A stretch of DNA of 64,000 nt from Hyphochytrium catenoides (lineage: Eukaryota > Sar > Hyphochytriomycetes > Hyphochytriales > Hyphochytriaceae): NCBI GenBank assembly GCA_900088475.1, contig FLMG01003335.1, forward strand, positions 23,153-87,152, given 5' to 3'. Position numbers and translations under genes: made by a program. Positions 1 through 11,423 of this stretch are shown one piece after another. The notes beneath the pieces were generated by a model. The model was not told the origin of the DNA. It worked only from the letters and a program-made list of their open reading frames with translations, and did no database searches. Numbering within the stretch: the first letter of the stretch is position 1; each line of letters opens with the position of its first letter.

Positions 1-2114
1 CAATGAGCCCTTCTAGTTATTCTATTCTTCTGCTACAAAGTATTCTTGACCTTCTCCGGGAGTGGTTCCCTGACAGCGTTCATCTGCCTCTTCCATCGTC
101 GTCCAGATCAACGTCTCTTGTCTGGTGTGTCCAGTCCATTTGCTGAGCTTCTTGTCCTTCTGCTGTACCTCTTGGCTCTTTTCGTTCCATTGATTTAGAA
201 CTCAAGGCCGAGGGAAATTTTTGTTTGGATGCAATGAACGCCAAAGAAAGTTAGCGTCTGAGCTTAGGCCCTCACTTGGCATTGGCGCAGGCTGAAGAGA
301 AAGGTCTTTTATGTAGTTCCGGTACGTCCCCTTAGGCACCAGTTACTCTTGTCCGCCTTCTTCTGTGCCAGTAACACTTTCCGATTGCCCTTTGGTTAAG
401 GTCTCAAGAGCAGCAGCTAGTAGGATATCCAGTAGAGGATCATTTGGCAAGAGGAACTCAGGAGGTGTTCTAGCTCTTTGGAGCTAAGCGTCACAAGCAT
501 AGCATACTTCCACATTATTTTCAAACAGCGCAATGGCATTTGCGAGTCTCCGCTGTAATACATCTCTGTTTACAAAATTTTGAAGACTATTAGCATGTCT
601 GTAGCAGCTTATAGGCAGTTTGTTCAACTGCCCTCTCTCTTTCGAACCTTCCGGGACCAAGTGTCATATTCTATCATCTAAGGCATTTGCCAGGTGAATG
701 ATTCCGAGGTAAAGATGGCAGCACACTAAGCTAAAGTTGGGGCCGGCCAACATTCGAATGTGCAAGAGACCAGCATTCTCTACCCTGTTCTCCTATACAA
801 ACCCGACAACGAGCTCAACTCAGATGCAGACTGCGAAGGTTGAAGTCTCAAGTTGCAGATTCTGACCTTTCAAAGACAGAGGATTGAGCCTATGACCTCC
901 ATCGCCTGCCTGCTGCGCCATGCGGCGAGGTGCGGAATCTGTCATCCTGATTCACAAAGGTGATTATCCTACTGATTTAGCGTCATTGATTTGATTCTGT
1001 TGATTCCCAGAAGAGCATGATAGGGCCAGACATGCTGAGTATTAGCCAATCCCAGAAGGGCATAGAACCCCGCTCTTGTAGAGGGAGAAAAGAATCAAAA
1101 TAGGGATCACATAAAGGTGCTCTAGGGAAGTAGGGGAATTGGGGTATTCAGGATGATTGTCATACTAGCCCAAACGTCTGGAATTTAGTACAATGATTTG
1201 GGATTATTTAGAACGGGCCTGCACCAAAAGCTACAGTCCTGGGACCCCCTTCTGAGAGTCTCAGATTTACTTCAAGACAACTGTGTTGACAGAGGGAGGA
1301 ATGACAGAGAGAGAGAGAGCGGGAGCAGGATTAGACAAAGGAAGAGAGGGAGGGAAGAGTGATCATCCCCCCACACCTCCCACTCTGTCTTGCCGCTCCA
1401 CTGCCTTGTCCATGGCGTATTATTGGTCAGACACTATATATCCAGCTTACATTGATAAATTACTAATGGCCGAGGTGGCCTCTGTATGATGCCGCACGCT
1501 TTTGGACTGGTACTCTTCTGGTCTGTCATGTTGTCATTGTGAGCTGAGGGTAGATGGCCTCTTTCTCTCTCGCGCTCTCTCTCGCTCTCGCTCTGTCTCT
1601 CTCTCTCTCTTGTTGGCACCCCCTGTTTCTCTGCATTCTTTCCCCCTCTGTCTCCTTTGTATTTATCTCTCATCTTTCTCTATTGGTTTTCTCTCTTCCT
1701 ATTTGTGACAGTCCTCAGTATAAAGCCTTTGTAGTTCCCTATGTAACTCTTCCCACCAAGTGTAAGAACGGGGTCGGCGTCAAGGAGCCAGAACACTGTT
1801 CCATAGTGGAGCTTCATCGTCGCTCTTTGCAAGGCATTCAATGCATCTCTCTGTTAGTGACGACCATCGCCTCAGCTACACTAAGGCCAAGCAGCAGATC
1901 TCGGGCTTGTGTTGAAAGCAGCCAAGAGTTTAGATTCCTCACTGGCTCATTGATCTTTCCACATAATTGAGTCGTCATAAGAGAATAGCGATCGACACGC
2001 ACGGTGTGAACAGGGGACTGTTGAGCCTCCCCTGATTGAGCTCTCAAGCTTGCTATTGATATCGGCGGGTGCAAGGACTGCGAGTAGCAAGAGAGGAAGC
2101 TTTTCAGTGGAGCG
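1..2114. other. Upstream region without a recognisable gene
   Basis: No reading frame over 60 codons occurs in the first 1.28 kb. The frames between 1283 and 2074 are short and low in complexity. A pyrimidine-rich CT tract near 1558-1640 is translated in several frames as Ser/Leu/Arg-rich peptides, which is typical of a repeat rather than a gene. The last few hundred bases presumably hold the promoter and 5' UTR of the tetraspanin-like gene that starts at 2115. I see no conserved protein signature here. Confidence 0.55.
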
Positions 2115-4031
2115 ATGGCTCAATCGCTACGAGCAGCTCTGGTTAGGGTGCTCATCATTGTCACCAACGCAGCGTTCCTCTGCATTGGTGCTTTGCTGAT
2201 CTACTTCGGCTCATGGTTGTCAAATAGTGGCTGGCTTGACATCGCTGAGAAGGCAGATTTGGGGCATCTGAAGCCATTGCTCATTGGAATAATTATTGGA
2301 ACGGGTGGTGTTGTCATCTTACTTGCCACGGTAGGTCGACGGAAATACGGATTCTCCGCCATTTGAAGGCACTTTTAACTGACGATGGTCCTACTTGTTA
2401 CCTCCTCTTGTTCAAAGGCTGGTTGCGTGGGTGCCTGGATTCAAAATAGAGCAGTCCTCATCGTTTATGCTGTGATGCTCTTCGTGGCGCTTGTACTCTT
2501 CATCGCTATTGCAGTCTTTGGCTTCATCCTGGTTGGCAGGACCAAAGATCTACAGAACTCTACCATTGGGACGGTGAGTTGATCCGCTCTAGGACATTCA
2601 TTCTCTCTCTCTTTCAAAATGTATCATCATTTGATGCTTTTGCCATGATCATAGAAACCTGATGAAGAGGACATTGGAAAAGCGTTCAACGATGTCTATT
2701 GTGGCAGTGAGCTGGGTAAGGACGCTTTTTGGCCTATGTGACTGCTGGAGTGAGCTCCTTCATCAAGCTCATCTGTTGATTGCCCTTTCTCTCTGTTGCC
2801 TCGCATCGCTAAATATTTAAATGTCCAGCCTTCATCTGTAACTCGGCGCCAGTGGGCAGTCTCCTGCAGTCGCTCCTGGCTGGCTTCGGTATAACTGGCA
2901 TCCCAATTCCCATCGATCCCAACATCAAGGGCTTGAATAACGCGTGCCAGGTATGTATCTCTGGACTAGCAACGACCTGGCTTCATCAGTGTACTCTGTT
3001 GCGTTTGACAAGATGACCTGTTCATTGACCGCCTGAGTTGAACGACCTGTTGGCTTGAGAGCTAATTTTCAAGGAGCTGTCTAGTAATGGAACCTTCACC
3101 TTGTTATGAATCTGCCATTGAGACGTTCTGAGTCGTAACTAAATGAAGGGCCTTTTGCTCTCACACAGAACTCTTTGTATGGTCCCCTACTCTCAAATGT
3201 TCCCGGAGACATTTGTAAGAGCTGCCAACAGGCCGCTGAGTTCCAATCCCTGAGCTCTATTACGGAATGGATCAACGACAAGTGCCCCATTACTGGGCCT
3301 GTTATTTCCTACTGCCTTACAACTCTCGGTGGTGCAAAGATCCCTGGCGTTCCGGAGGCAACATGGAATGTTGACACTCAGGTGCTCAGGGCTCCTTACG
3401 TTTCCTGCAGAGAGACCTTCCTTGCTCTTGTGAAAGATACATCCAAGTAAGTAACCTCTCAAAGCGTCTTGGTCGGGCCTATGCTATGCCAAGGGCAGTG
3501 ATGACGTGTTTATGCCGTCCATTGAGTTTCCTTCTTAGCTTCAATAACCTTGTTCCTTCTCACGAAGGGAATTCTTCGTGCTTCTCTCCATAACCTCTTC
3601 TATGGTCTTGACGAGTAGGATGTCTCCCTGAAAGCTAACGGCCTTTATTTCTTAGTTCTCTCGCCATCGGAGGGACCGTCGCTGGGGTGTACTCTCTCTT
3701 AGTCATCATCTTCACATGCTGGCTCGCCTTTTCTCATGCTCGGAAACGCGAGGGCCGAGGTCGTTCATTCACAGACATGGCCCAGCAAGACGACTATGAC
3801 CTAGGCTATTTAAACGACAACTCCAAGACGCCTCAGGCCGGAAACATGGGCGTAACCGACGGCAGCAGAAATGTCGGGACGTATGCCGGATACAACGTCA
3901 ATAACTATAACCAAGGACCCACCTATAACCAGCAATACGGAGGTTACAATGACCGCACCTACCAAGCTGGTGGACCTAACGCGACGTATGGAGGCCAGAG
4001 CGGTGGTGCCTATAATACAGGCTATCGCTAA
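2115..4031 (+). CDS. Tetraspanin-like four-transmembrane protein with Tyr/Gly/Asn/Gln-rich tail
   Basis: Six exons (2115-2330, 2418-2573, 2655-2715, 2829-2950, 3169-3446, 3656-4031) join in frame to 402 aa. TM1 is at about residues 9-32 and TM2 at about 55-72. A GCVGAW segment then leads into TM3, as in tetraspanins. A large extracellular loop of about 165 residues with several cysteines follows, then TM4 and a cytoplasmic HARKR stop-transfer signal. Tetraspanins organise membrane microdomains and partner proteins. The loop lacks the classical CCG motif (a CKSC is present instead), so the family call rests on topology and the TM2-TM3 junction. The last 60 or so residues are rich in Tyr, Gly, Asn and Gln. 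The ATG at 2115 opens directly into TM1. All introns are GT-AG, 81-218 bp. Confidence 0.8.
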
Positions 4032-4442
4032 AGAGGGCTCTCTCCCCGGCTGTGTACCTAGTACTCACAGCTATTGATTTTCACACTCCGTCTCTCTGTC
4101 TGTCTCTTTCTCTCTCTCAAATGACATTCTTTTACCTGCTCCATGCATCCTCAATGTCAGATAATATCTCCCTTTATTGGCGATTCGAGGATTGGAACCA
4201 AATCAACTAAACAGAAGTAATTTATTATCAGCCCTTCAAAAGTCCTGAAAGGGTCTTTACGTGCTTCAATGAGGTTGTCTCAGCCTAGCATCGCCACGGC
4301 TGACAGATCTCTGCTGCACTCATTGAAGCAACAACTGGGAGCTGTGTATAAATAGGAAAATGAATGAAAGGAAATGCTTCTGGGATGAAGCTATGATCCT
4401 GCTATTAGTGAGTGGATGAAAAATGTTGTCCACTCATCGTGT
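4032..4442. other. Convergent 3' intergenic region
   Basis: About 410 bp lies between the stop codons of the tetraspanin-like gene (+) and the IQM-like gene (-). It begins with a CT-rich tract near 4085-4120. No coding signal is visible. It presumably holds both 3' UTRs and polyadenylation signals. Confidence 0.6.
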
Positions 4443-6904
4443 TTACTCGGCTTTATCTTTGTCGTCCTCCCCATGATCTTGACCGTCAAACGGCCAAGCG
4501 CCCTCCCAGTCCTTTGGTCTGCCAAAGTTGATAGTGCTCATGTCCACACCCTTGTCCTCCCAGTGCTTGTACAGAGCCTCAAGGTTCTGCACTGAAGGGC
4601 GATAGTGACCGCTGTGCGGTTCTAATCTCTCTAAGAAGCCCTCCTTGGCCTTGAGTCGACCAGCCATTAAAGTCACTCCGCCGCTAAGAAAGCTGAAGGA
4701 AGGGGACGTTAGCGCCACGAAGACGAACAGAAAGAAATGTCTGCTTCTGTTTGAATGTTTGAAAGCAACAAGGGTCCTGGAGGCACTTGTATGGGATTGC
4801 GCCAGAGTGCTAGAATGTAAAGAAGAGCATGTGAGTGGGAAGTAGGGGTGGAGGTATCGTACCTCGAATGATGAAACCTTCCCTTGGCCTTCCTATTAAC
4901 ATAAAGGCGCCAGGAGGTATCCATTACAAAGATGTGCTTTCCTTCATCTTTTCCTTCACTGCTGTAGGTGTGCAGCGGCTTTCCCGAAACGACGTTTGTC
5001 AGATACACCCGAACCTTGCCTTCCTTTCTTCTAAAGCTCTGCCAGAATAATGGGTGAGGATTCAGAAGCTCAAGCCACGCCAACAGAGTAAGTAGAGGAA
5101 AAGGAAGTCCCAGGAGAGGAGCGGATAGGAAGACACACACAGACACCGAATTGCAGGCACGAGGGAGAGGATCAGAGGAAACGATTGTGGATATCGGTTG
5201 ACACCTGAGTATACTGATACTTCGTCCTGCTGTTATTGTCACAGTACTCCACACAGTGCTCTTCCAGCTCCTTCCTATCGCACTCGGGGTCAGAATAGCC
5301 CTAAGACAAGGTTCAGGTCATCAATCGTCTTCACTGAACGTCTTATTCTCTTTTTTTGACTTTCGCTTCGTCACGTGTTTCCGTCTCACACCCCATTTCA
5401 CGGCTTTAATATGGCTAACCACGCTGCATGTCCTACATGTAAGCTTCCGTCTCTCTCACTCTATCTTTTCCTTCAGCTTGGAGTCATACCATGCCACGTC
5501 CAAAGTCAAGCCAATGGAAGAATCTGTCTGGGTCCTCCGTCCGGAGCCAGTGCTTGTGGTATATCCGCAGATTGTGGCCGTACCGATGCTTGGTGTCTAC
5601 CATCTCTAGCCTGGACAGGACAAGGCGGGGGGCTAATTGTTAGCAAACAATAGAGTATATAGGTGCTACCCCCACAAAGAGACAGAAGGCATGGCGTTAT
5701 AACGCAGAGAGCACCCAGGCGGCGGTCATCCAAGCAACTAGTGACGCCATACAAGAGATTTGATAGTTCCATGCATAGTCTCTCCATCAGTGAGTCGTAG
5801 TGTCTTACCACGCGCTCACATCTAGCAGTCTTACATCCTTACAGGACGATCCCACGATACCATGCCCAAGCTTCACCGCCTTAGACGTAGCAAACCTCCA
5901 TTTGGAGTCGCTGCTGGCTAAGTCTGACTTCGACACCTAGGAGGAGACTCTCAAGTTTAGTCATATAGAAAGTCTGCGTCCCTTAGAGCAATGTTGGCGT
6001 GTCAATGGATCTCTCACTTCCGGTGTTTGACGATGGTAACTCTTAACCGCTTCCCACAGCTCAGCGCCGAACCGAGTCATAGATACCGTCGTACTAATCT
6101 ATTAGCTTTGTTTTCTGGGGCTCATCGAGCGCTCTGTTCTCCATATTCTCCTTCACTCACCTCGCATGCGTTCATAAGTTCATCGTAGAGCTTGGCGTAC
6201 ACGAAAGCATATCGGCTATCTCGGCTAAGGATACACCCTCGCGCTTCTCTCAATTCCTTGTGTCTTCTCCACTGGCGGATGAGCCTGCAAGCAAACCTTA
6301 CTGCTTTTGCCCCATATTTGAGCTTTATTAAAGGCTGAGATTGAGCAGGGCCAGCTGCTGAGGCAAACATTATGAGTGTCAGGCAACCGTTCGAAAAGAA
6401 AGAGAGCAAACCTGTAAAGGAACTCTCACAATCTGCATCTTGTGCTTCGAATAGACTATCGTTAGAGGCCACTGAGCTGTTACGGTCAGGTTTGTCTGCT
6501 GGGCTTGCGTCTCCCAGCTCAATAGACGATGAACTCCGACGAAGTATGTTGGCGAAAGCTATCACCCTATGTTTAGGAGAAGGTCTCGGGGAGTGACTGC
6601 TGTCTATCACTATGTGACGAGTCCTTGGGCTAGGCGCGATATTCTCGGCAGCAGGCTCTGTGAGAGGAACGTCTGAAAATCAGTCGACAGTCGACAGCCA
6701 GCAACGCCAGAAGCATCGACAAGAAGGTTAGACTCCATTACCTTGGTCAAGGAGGGTCGTCTCAAGAACCAAGACGCTCTTCCTTAGCTCCTTCGCATGC
6801 CTCTCCTTCTCACTGCTATCAGCCCTGGAACTGCCAACTGGATTGTCTGGTATATGCTGTGACTGTGGAGCATCATGGCTAGACGGACCTGCACCTTCCT
6901 CCAT
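4443..6904 (-). CDS. IQM-like (IQ-motif containing) calmodulin-binding family protein
   Basis: Nine exons on the minus strand (6742-6904, 6412-6672, 6161-6357, 6018-6098, 5809-5936, 5490-5610, 5205-5300, 4863-5038, 4443-4692) close in frame to 490 aa, about the length of plant IQM1. After a Ser-rich N-terminal half, a basic IQ-like helix (RLIRQWRRHKEL) precedes the IQM core. Hallmarks in order are LWEAV, KHRYGHNLRIYH, FFHWLDFGRG, a Cys-containing DPECDRKELEEHC stretch, KHIFVMD, LYVNRKAKGRFHHS, SFLSGGVTLMAGRL and PHSGHYRPS. The family is best known from plants and also occurs elsewhere; members bind calmodulin, often Ca-independently. The IQ helix is degenerate, so calmodulin binding is inferred. 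The short Asp/Glu-rich C-terminus follows WPFDG. All introns are GT-AG, 54-198 bp. Confidence 0.85.
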
Positions 6905-7650
6905 TAATCCTTTGAGCTCTGGCTGTGAGATACAGCCGCAGCAGAGCCTGGTAGGGTGATCCGGGGCATGGATGCCCTAGCAAATGAATGACTTGTGCAG
7001 CTTCTTCGCTCTTCAGTATTGCTTCTAGCTTCTTCGCAGAGAACGATGATGATGTCCTTCTGCTATCGAGTTGATGGGCCCCAAGCAGGCAATAGGGAAG
7101 GTGCCGGACATAAACCACCATAGAGGTCAGGAGGAAGTAGAAAGCGCATCGCTTGTGGAGCGATGTGCGCTGTCCTTTTTGTCACATAGCTTGCAAAGCC
7201 TTGTGCGCTGTCCGCTGTACCTCAGTTCTGCTCGGTACTGTGCTTTTGATGATCTGGTCGTTACATTATAGAGCAGTGTCAACGTCCGCCTTGCTGGGCT
7301 AATGGCGTGGCTGGGCTCAACGAGGATGTGCCTCAAGCTTCCACCCCAATGAAGGATGTGGATAGAGTCTTGGAAGAGAAACAATAAAAGGATTTCCCCA
7401 TCAGATCCAAGGCTAAGGACAACATGCTTAGCAATCAGCAATCCCCCGAGGTCTTAGAAGGCCCCTGCGGAAGTATTAGCATCAAGGGAGGAGAGAGCTG
7501 TAGGGCGGACGTCGTCCTTCCTTTCAGTCAAACGAAAGTTCTAGCTGCCTCCTGTCCAACTCTTTGGGAAGATCGCAGGGTTTCGGCTTTACAAGCACAT
7601 AGATTTATTAGGCTTTTGACATGGACCCTTTATATATAGCAGATAATGGT
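6905..7650. other. Intergenic region, IQM-like 5' flank
   Basis: About 750 bp lies between the IQM-like start codon and the stop codon of the next minus-strand gene. Several short frames occur on both strands, but none has recognisable protein character or clear splice context. It presumably contains the IQM-like promoter and the 3' UTR of the C-T-F-x-P repeat gene. Confidence 0.5.
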
Positions 7651-10600
7651 CTAAAAGGAGTTTATCTTGGCCTCTATGTCTGCAGCCCATTTGCTGAACT
7701 CCTCGATCTGGGCAATGGGCTAGCGGAATGTATTAGAAAAAAGTACTGAGACCGAGTTCAATGTGGGTAACAAGACCTACCGGCTTCGATCGAGGCTGAT
7801 GTGATGCGGTGTCTGGTGTCTGCCCACTGACTTCCGGCTGGTCAGCAGGTTCTGTGGTAGGAGTTTGTAGCTCGTTGACCTTTGCCTTAAGAGACGAATA
7901 AAGAGGAGAATGCGAGCGACCCAGGATGAGAAATCACAAATGTTTTTGTGCTCTCCTTCATCATTCTTACCCCAGGTTCCTTGTCTATCGGGATGACTGA
8001 TGCTTCTTCCTTCTTGTCTGTTTTCTCAACAACTGCTGGAGGGGACTGCGCGTTGTCAATTAGCTCAGTTTGAGTCCCACTAAGAGATGGGGTCCGCCGG
8101 ATGGGTTTTACCACTGGAACAACTTTTCCTGAGTCTATTATAAACAGGCATTTCAGTTGCTTGAAACGTGCGTGGAGGAGCAGTGGTGTCTACCTGACTT
8201 TGCGGCCTTCTTCGCTTCGGTTTCTTTTAGTCGCTGGAGGAATGTTGAGTCCTTCCCCGTGGATGATATCTTGCGTCTAGCCTGTGCGCTGCTAGAAGCC
8301 GGCGTGGTAGTACTTTTGTTGTTGCCAGCGGGGTCCTTGGGGGGTGTATGCTCCGTACTCTCAACACCTGCTTTAAGGCCATCTTGCTTTTCCATTGTCT
8401 CTGAGATGTTATTTGCATTTTAGAGAGACGTACAAGATAAGAGTGAATTATATTCTCGCCCATACCTGCTGTGCTAGTTTTTTTGGTTGGTGATGCGCTA
8501 CTAGGGCCTCTGCTGCTCTTTGCGCCTAGAATTGTGCCGTAAGCTTTAGGTCTAGAAAAAATATGAGATTCTTGTAGTTAAGAGGCGTACTTGAGGGCCG
8601 TGCTCTACTTGCGCTGCTAGGTCTGGCATTGCGGGGAGTTGGCTCAGGAGTGTTGGAACGCTGATTAAAAGAACTTGATCTCCGTATGCCAGGTCTGCCA
8701 CCACCAGGGCTCTGCGGTCACGAGTTAGACAAAAACGTAGGCCATTTGGTGCTAGTCTCTTTACCGGAGAGCGCCTTGGTGTAGCAGAACGTTCTTGTTC
8801 AACCTTTCTCTCCGCTTCAACCTTTTCCCGAAGTAGTGCTGCCTGACGCTCACGCTCTTCTGGAGTGCCTTCTGCAGCTAGTCTCTCCCAAACGGGCTTA
8901 TCACTGGTAGGTCCATCCTATAGTATGTTGAAATGCGTGAGGAAAATAGCCTCACTCGTGCTTCTGGAGCTATTACCTCAGTGCGACTACTACTAATATC
9001 GGGCCTGAAAGTGCAGCTTTCCTTAAGCTTCTCTTCTGCTAGCTGTTGGGTGGGAACTGTAAGCTCCTTTAGCAAGCCTAACAAGATCTCGTAGCCTACC
9101 TTCTTTAACTTTTCTTCGTCAGTCAACTTTTCATTGGCCAGTCGTTCGAACACATTCTGCGCACGCTTCTTGTCTGGAGAAGGGGAAGGTGGCCTAGTAA
9201 TCTGTGGCTTGAAAGTGCAGGCCTAGAAGGATCGTCAGTATGAGGCGATAACTATTCAAAAGTGGTTTTTCCGCAGACCTCTGTTTCTAGTCGGAGCTTC
9301 GTATCCTCTCTCTCTTTCTCAAGCTGCTTCTTGTTATCCTCAGCTAGCCGTTCCCAAACTGGTTTCGCGTTCCCTGTCGCAGGAACGGTTGCTTTTTCTA
9401 TCTGTGGAGCGAAAGTGCAGCCCTCAAGTTCTTTCTGTCGTATAAGCAGCTCTGCTTCCTCTAGCTTCTTCTCCTTTTCCTTTCTTTCCTCATAAAGCCT
9501 CTCGAATATCGATGTCTCTTGACTTGCTACCCCATTAGCTGGTCCTGCCGATTGAGGTCTCTTTTTTTGAGCTGAGGCTGGACGAGATGGCGTCTTTGTC
9601 TGTATCCTAGGGTTAAACTTGCGGCAGACCCCACTAAGCGTTTAGATGTACCTTGGCAAGTAGCTTTTCCTCATTCTCTTTCTTCATAGCCTCTCTCTTA
9701 GCCGCAACTTCTTTCAGATAATCCGCATTGTAAAGGCGTTCCACCACCGGCGTCTCTGGTTGGCTCGATCCAGGTCTCTGTTTCTCTCTAGAAGGTGGTC
9801 TACTAACCTTTGGTTTGAAGGTAAGCTCCTCCTGAATGACGAAGGACTGTGAGGATTAACGCCACAGTGATGATGTTCGCTGTACCGCACCTTTTCCTTT
9901 TGAAGAGTCTCCTGCTTGAGTCTCTCAATTTTCTGCTGCTTTTCTTCCTTGTACTTCGCCATTCTCTCCCAAAATGGTCGCGTGTCCGCACCAGCATTTG
10001 CTGCTTCACGCCTTTCATCAGCAGCTCCTTCTGGCGAAGCTAGGAACATAGGATTTAGTAATCAATCACACGCCACCAATAATACCACGCATACCACTGC
10101 CGGAAGGCGAACCCGGGACTCCTGCCGAACTTGGACGTTGTCTGGTAGCAGAGGAAGGTCTCTTTGAGACAATTTGGGGCTTGAACGTGCATTGCTCCAT
10201 TTCCCTCTTGAGACGCTCCTGAACGACGATTATAAGAAGAAGGCCAATTCTAGTAGTTGCTTGACTTGACTTGCCACACCTGTTCCATCTGTTCCTCTTT
10301 GGCCTTCAAGTTCTGAACTTCAGAATAAAGCATTTCATACCGGGGTTTTGCAGGTGATGGAGCTCTTTTAGCCCTCTCAGATATCTGCGGTTTGAAAGTG
10401 CACCTGCATGATGTAAAGGACTGGTTAAGAGAAATTCCACCTTGTTGGCTGTTAACGTGGAAAGTATACCCTTCTATCTCCGCTGACTTCCGTCGCTCTT
10501 CGATTCGCTGTTTAAGCTCTTGGGCATTCTTGTATAGCTCATCAAACCGGCTTCCATTTGTCTCATTTTTGGATGCTATCTTCTTAGAAATGGGGTTGAT

Positions 10601-11423
10601 GGAGGGTTGGAAAGTGCATTCTTCCTGTTGCTTTTTCAGAAGCTCTTGTCTTTTGCGCTCCATCAGCTCGGCGCGCTTATGTAGAGCCTCAAATTTCTCC
10701 TGCCGTCCCCCAGCAGGACTCTTCCAATCAAACGTATCAGGTAAAAAGCGGTAGCTCTATCAAATTCAATCTTAGAAACTCACCTTCTCCCCAGAAGAAG
10801 AAGTCTTGATCTCCGGTCTGAAGGTGCATTCTGGGTCTTTAGGAGAATCCGCTTTCTCTCGAAGCTTCTTCATTTTCTCCTTGCCTTGAAGATACAATCG
10901 ATCTCCAGCAGCAACGGTCTAAGGAGAATGGTTGATTAAAATCAGGCCGCTTGAGAAGAACTGAAGGCATTCATACCTTCGTTTCTGAAGCGCTTGGATG
11001 ATTGGGGCTACTACCAGTGACCTGGTCACCACAATTTTTGCCACCACTGCTTGCCGTGCTAGAAGCCGCAGGAGAGCTAGCTGTGTCTTGATTTGACTGC
11101 TACCAATCGAAAGCACTTAATTTAACTGAGATGCAGCAAGAAAGTCATTTTGTTGCTTACAGGGGATCCATTGCTATGCTGCGTGTCTCCCACTGAAGGA
11201 TGACAGAACAGCACCACCTTTGGTTAGGTTCGTTATTAGTTCGAGATCTTATAATAAGGATACCTACCTATTGCTTGAACTCTAGGACCTGAGTCTTTTT
11301 GGGATGTGCTTTGACCGCTAGGAAGTTGTATCTGAGCTCTCAGTAAGCATAAACAGACGGCATAGAAACTAACCTTTCAGCGCTTTCCACCGTCATCTTG
11401 TCCTGCTCAGAGATAGTTTCCAT
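7651..11423 (-). CDS. Repeat protein with about nine C-T-F-x-P-x-I motifs and Ser/Pro-rich C-terminus
   Basis: This gene has many exons on the minus strand. It starts at the ATG at 11423 (METISEQDKM) and ends with a TAG at 7651. After a Ser-rich leader there are about nine copies of C-T-F-[KRQA]-P-[EQSD]-I. Examples are CTFRPEI near 10820, CTFQPSIN near 10605, CTFKPQI near 10395, 10180 and 9210, LTFKPKV near 9810, FNPRIQ near 9610, CTFAPQI near 9405 and CTFRPDI near 9010. Each copy is separated by a charged helix, usually with an F-E-R-L or L-Y-E-R-L core. Such repeats occur in large cytoskeletal or flagellar proteins of protists; a biochemical role is not established here. The C-terminal part (about 7651-8700) is Ser/Pro/Lys-rich. 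Several exon junctions remain uncertain, including the 10976 donor and its acceptor. Confidence 0.7.

Noticed and set aside
1554-1970. 138-codon plus-strand frame near the left end
   Set aside because: The first third is a translated CT repeat, and the rest has no coding character.
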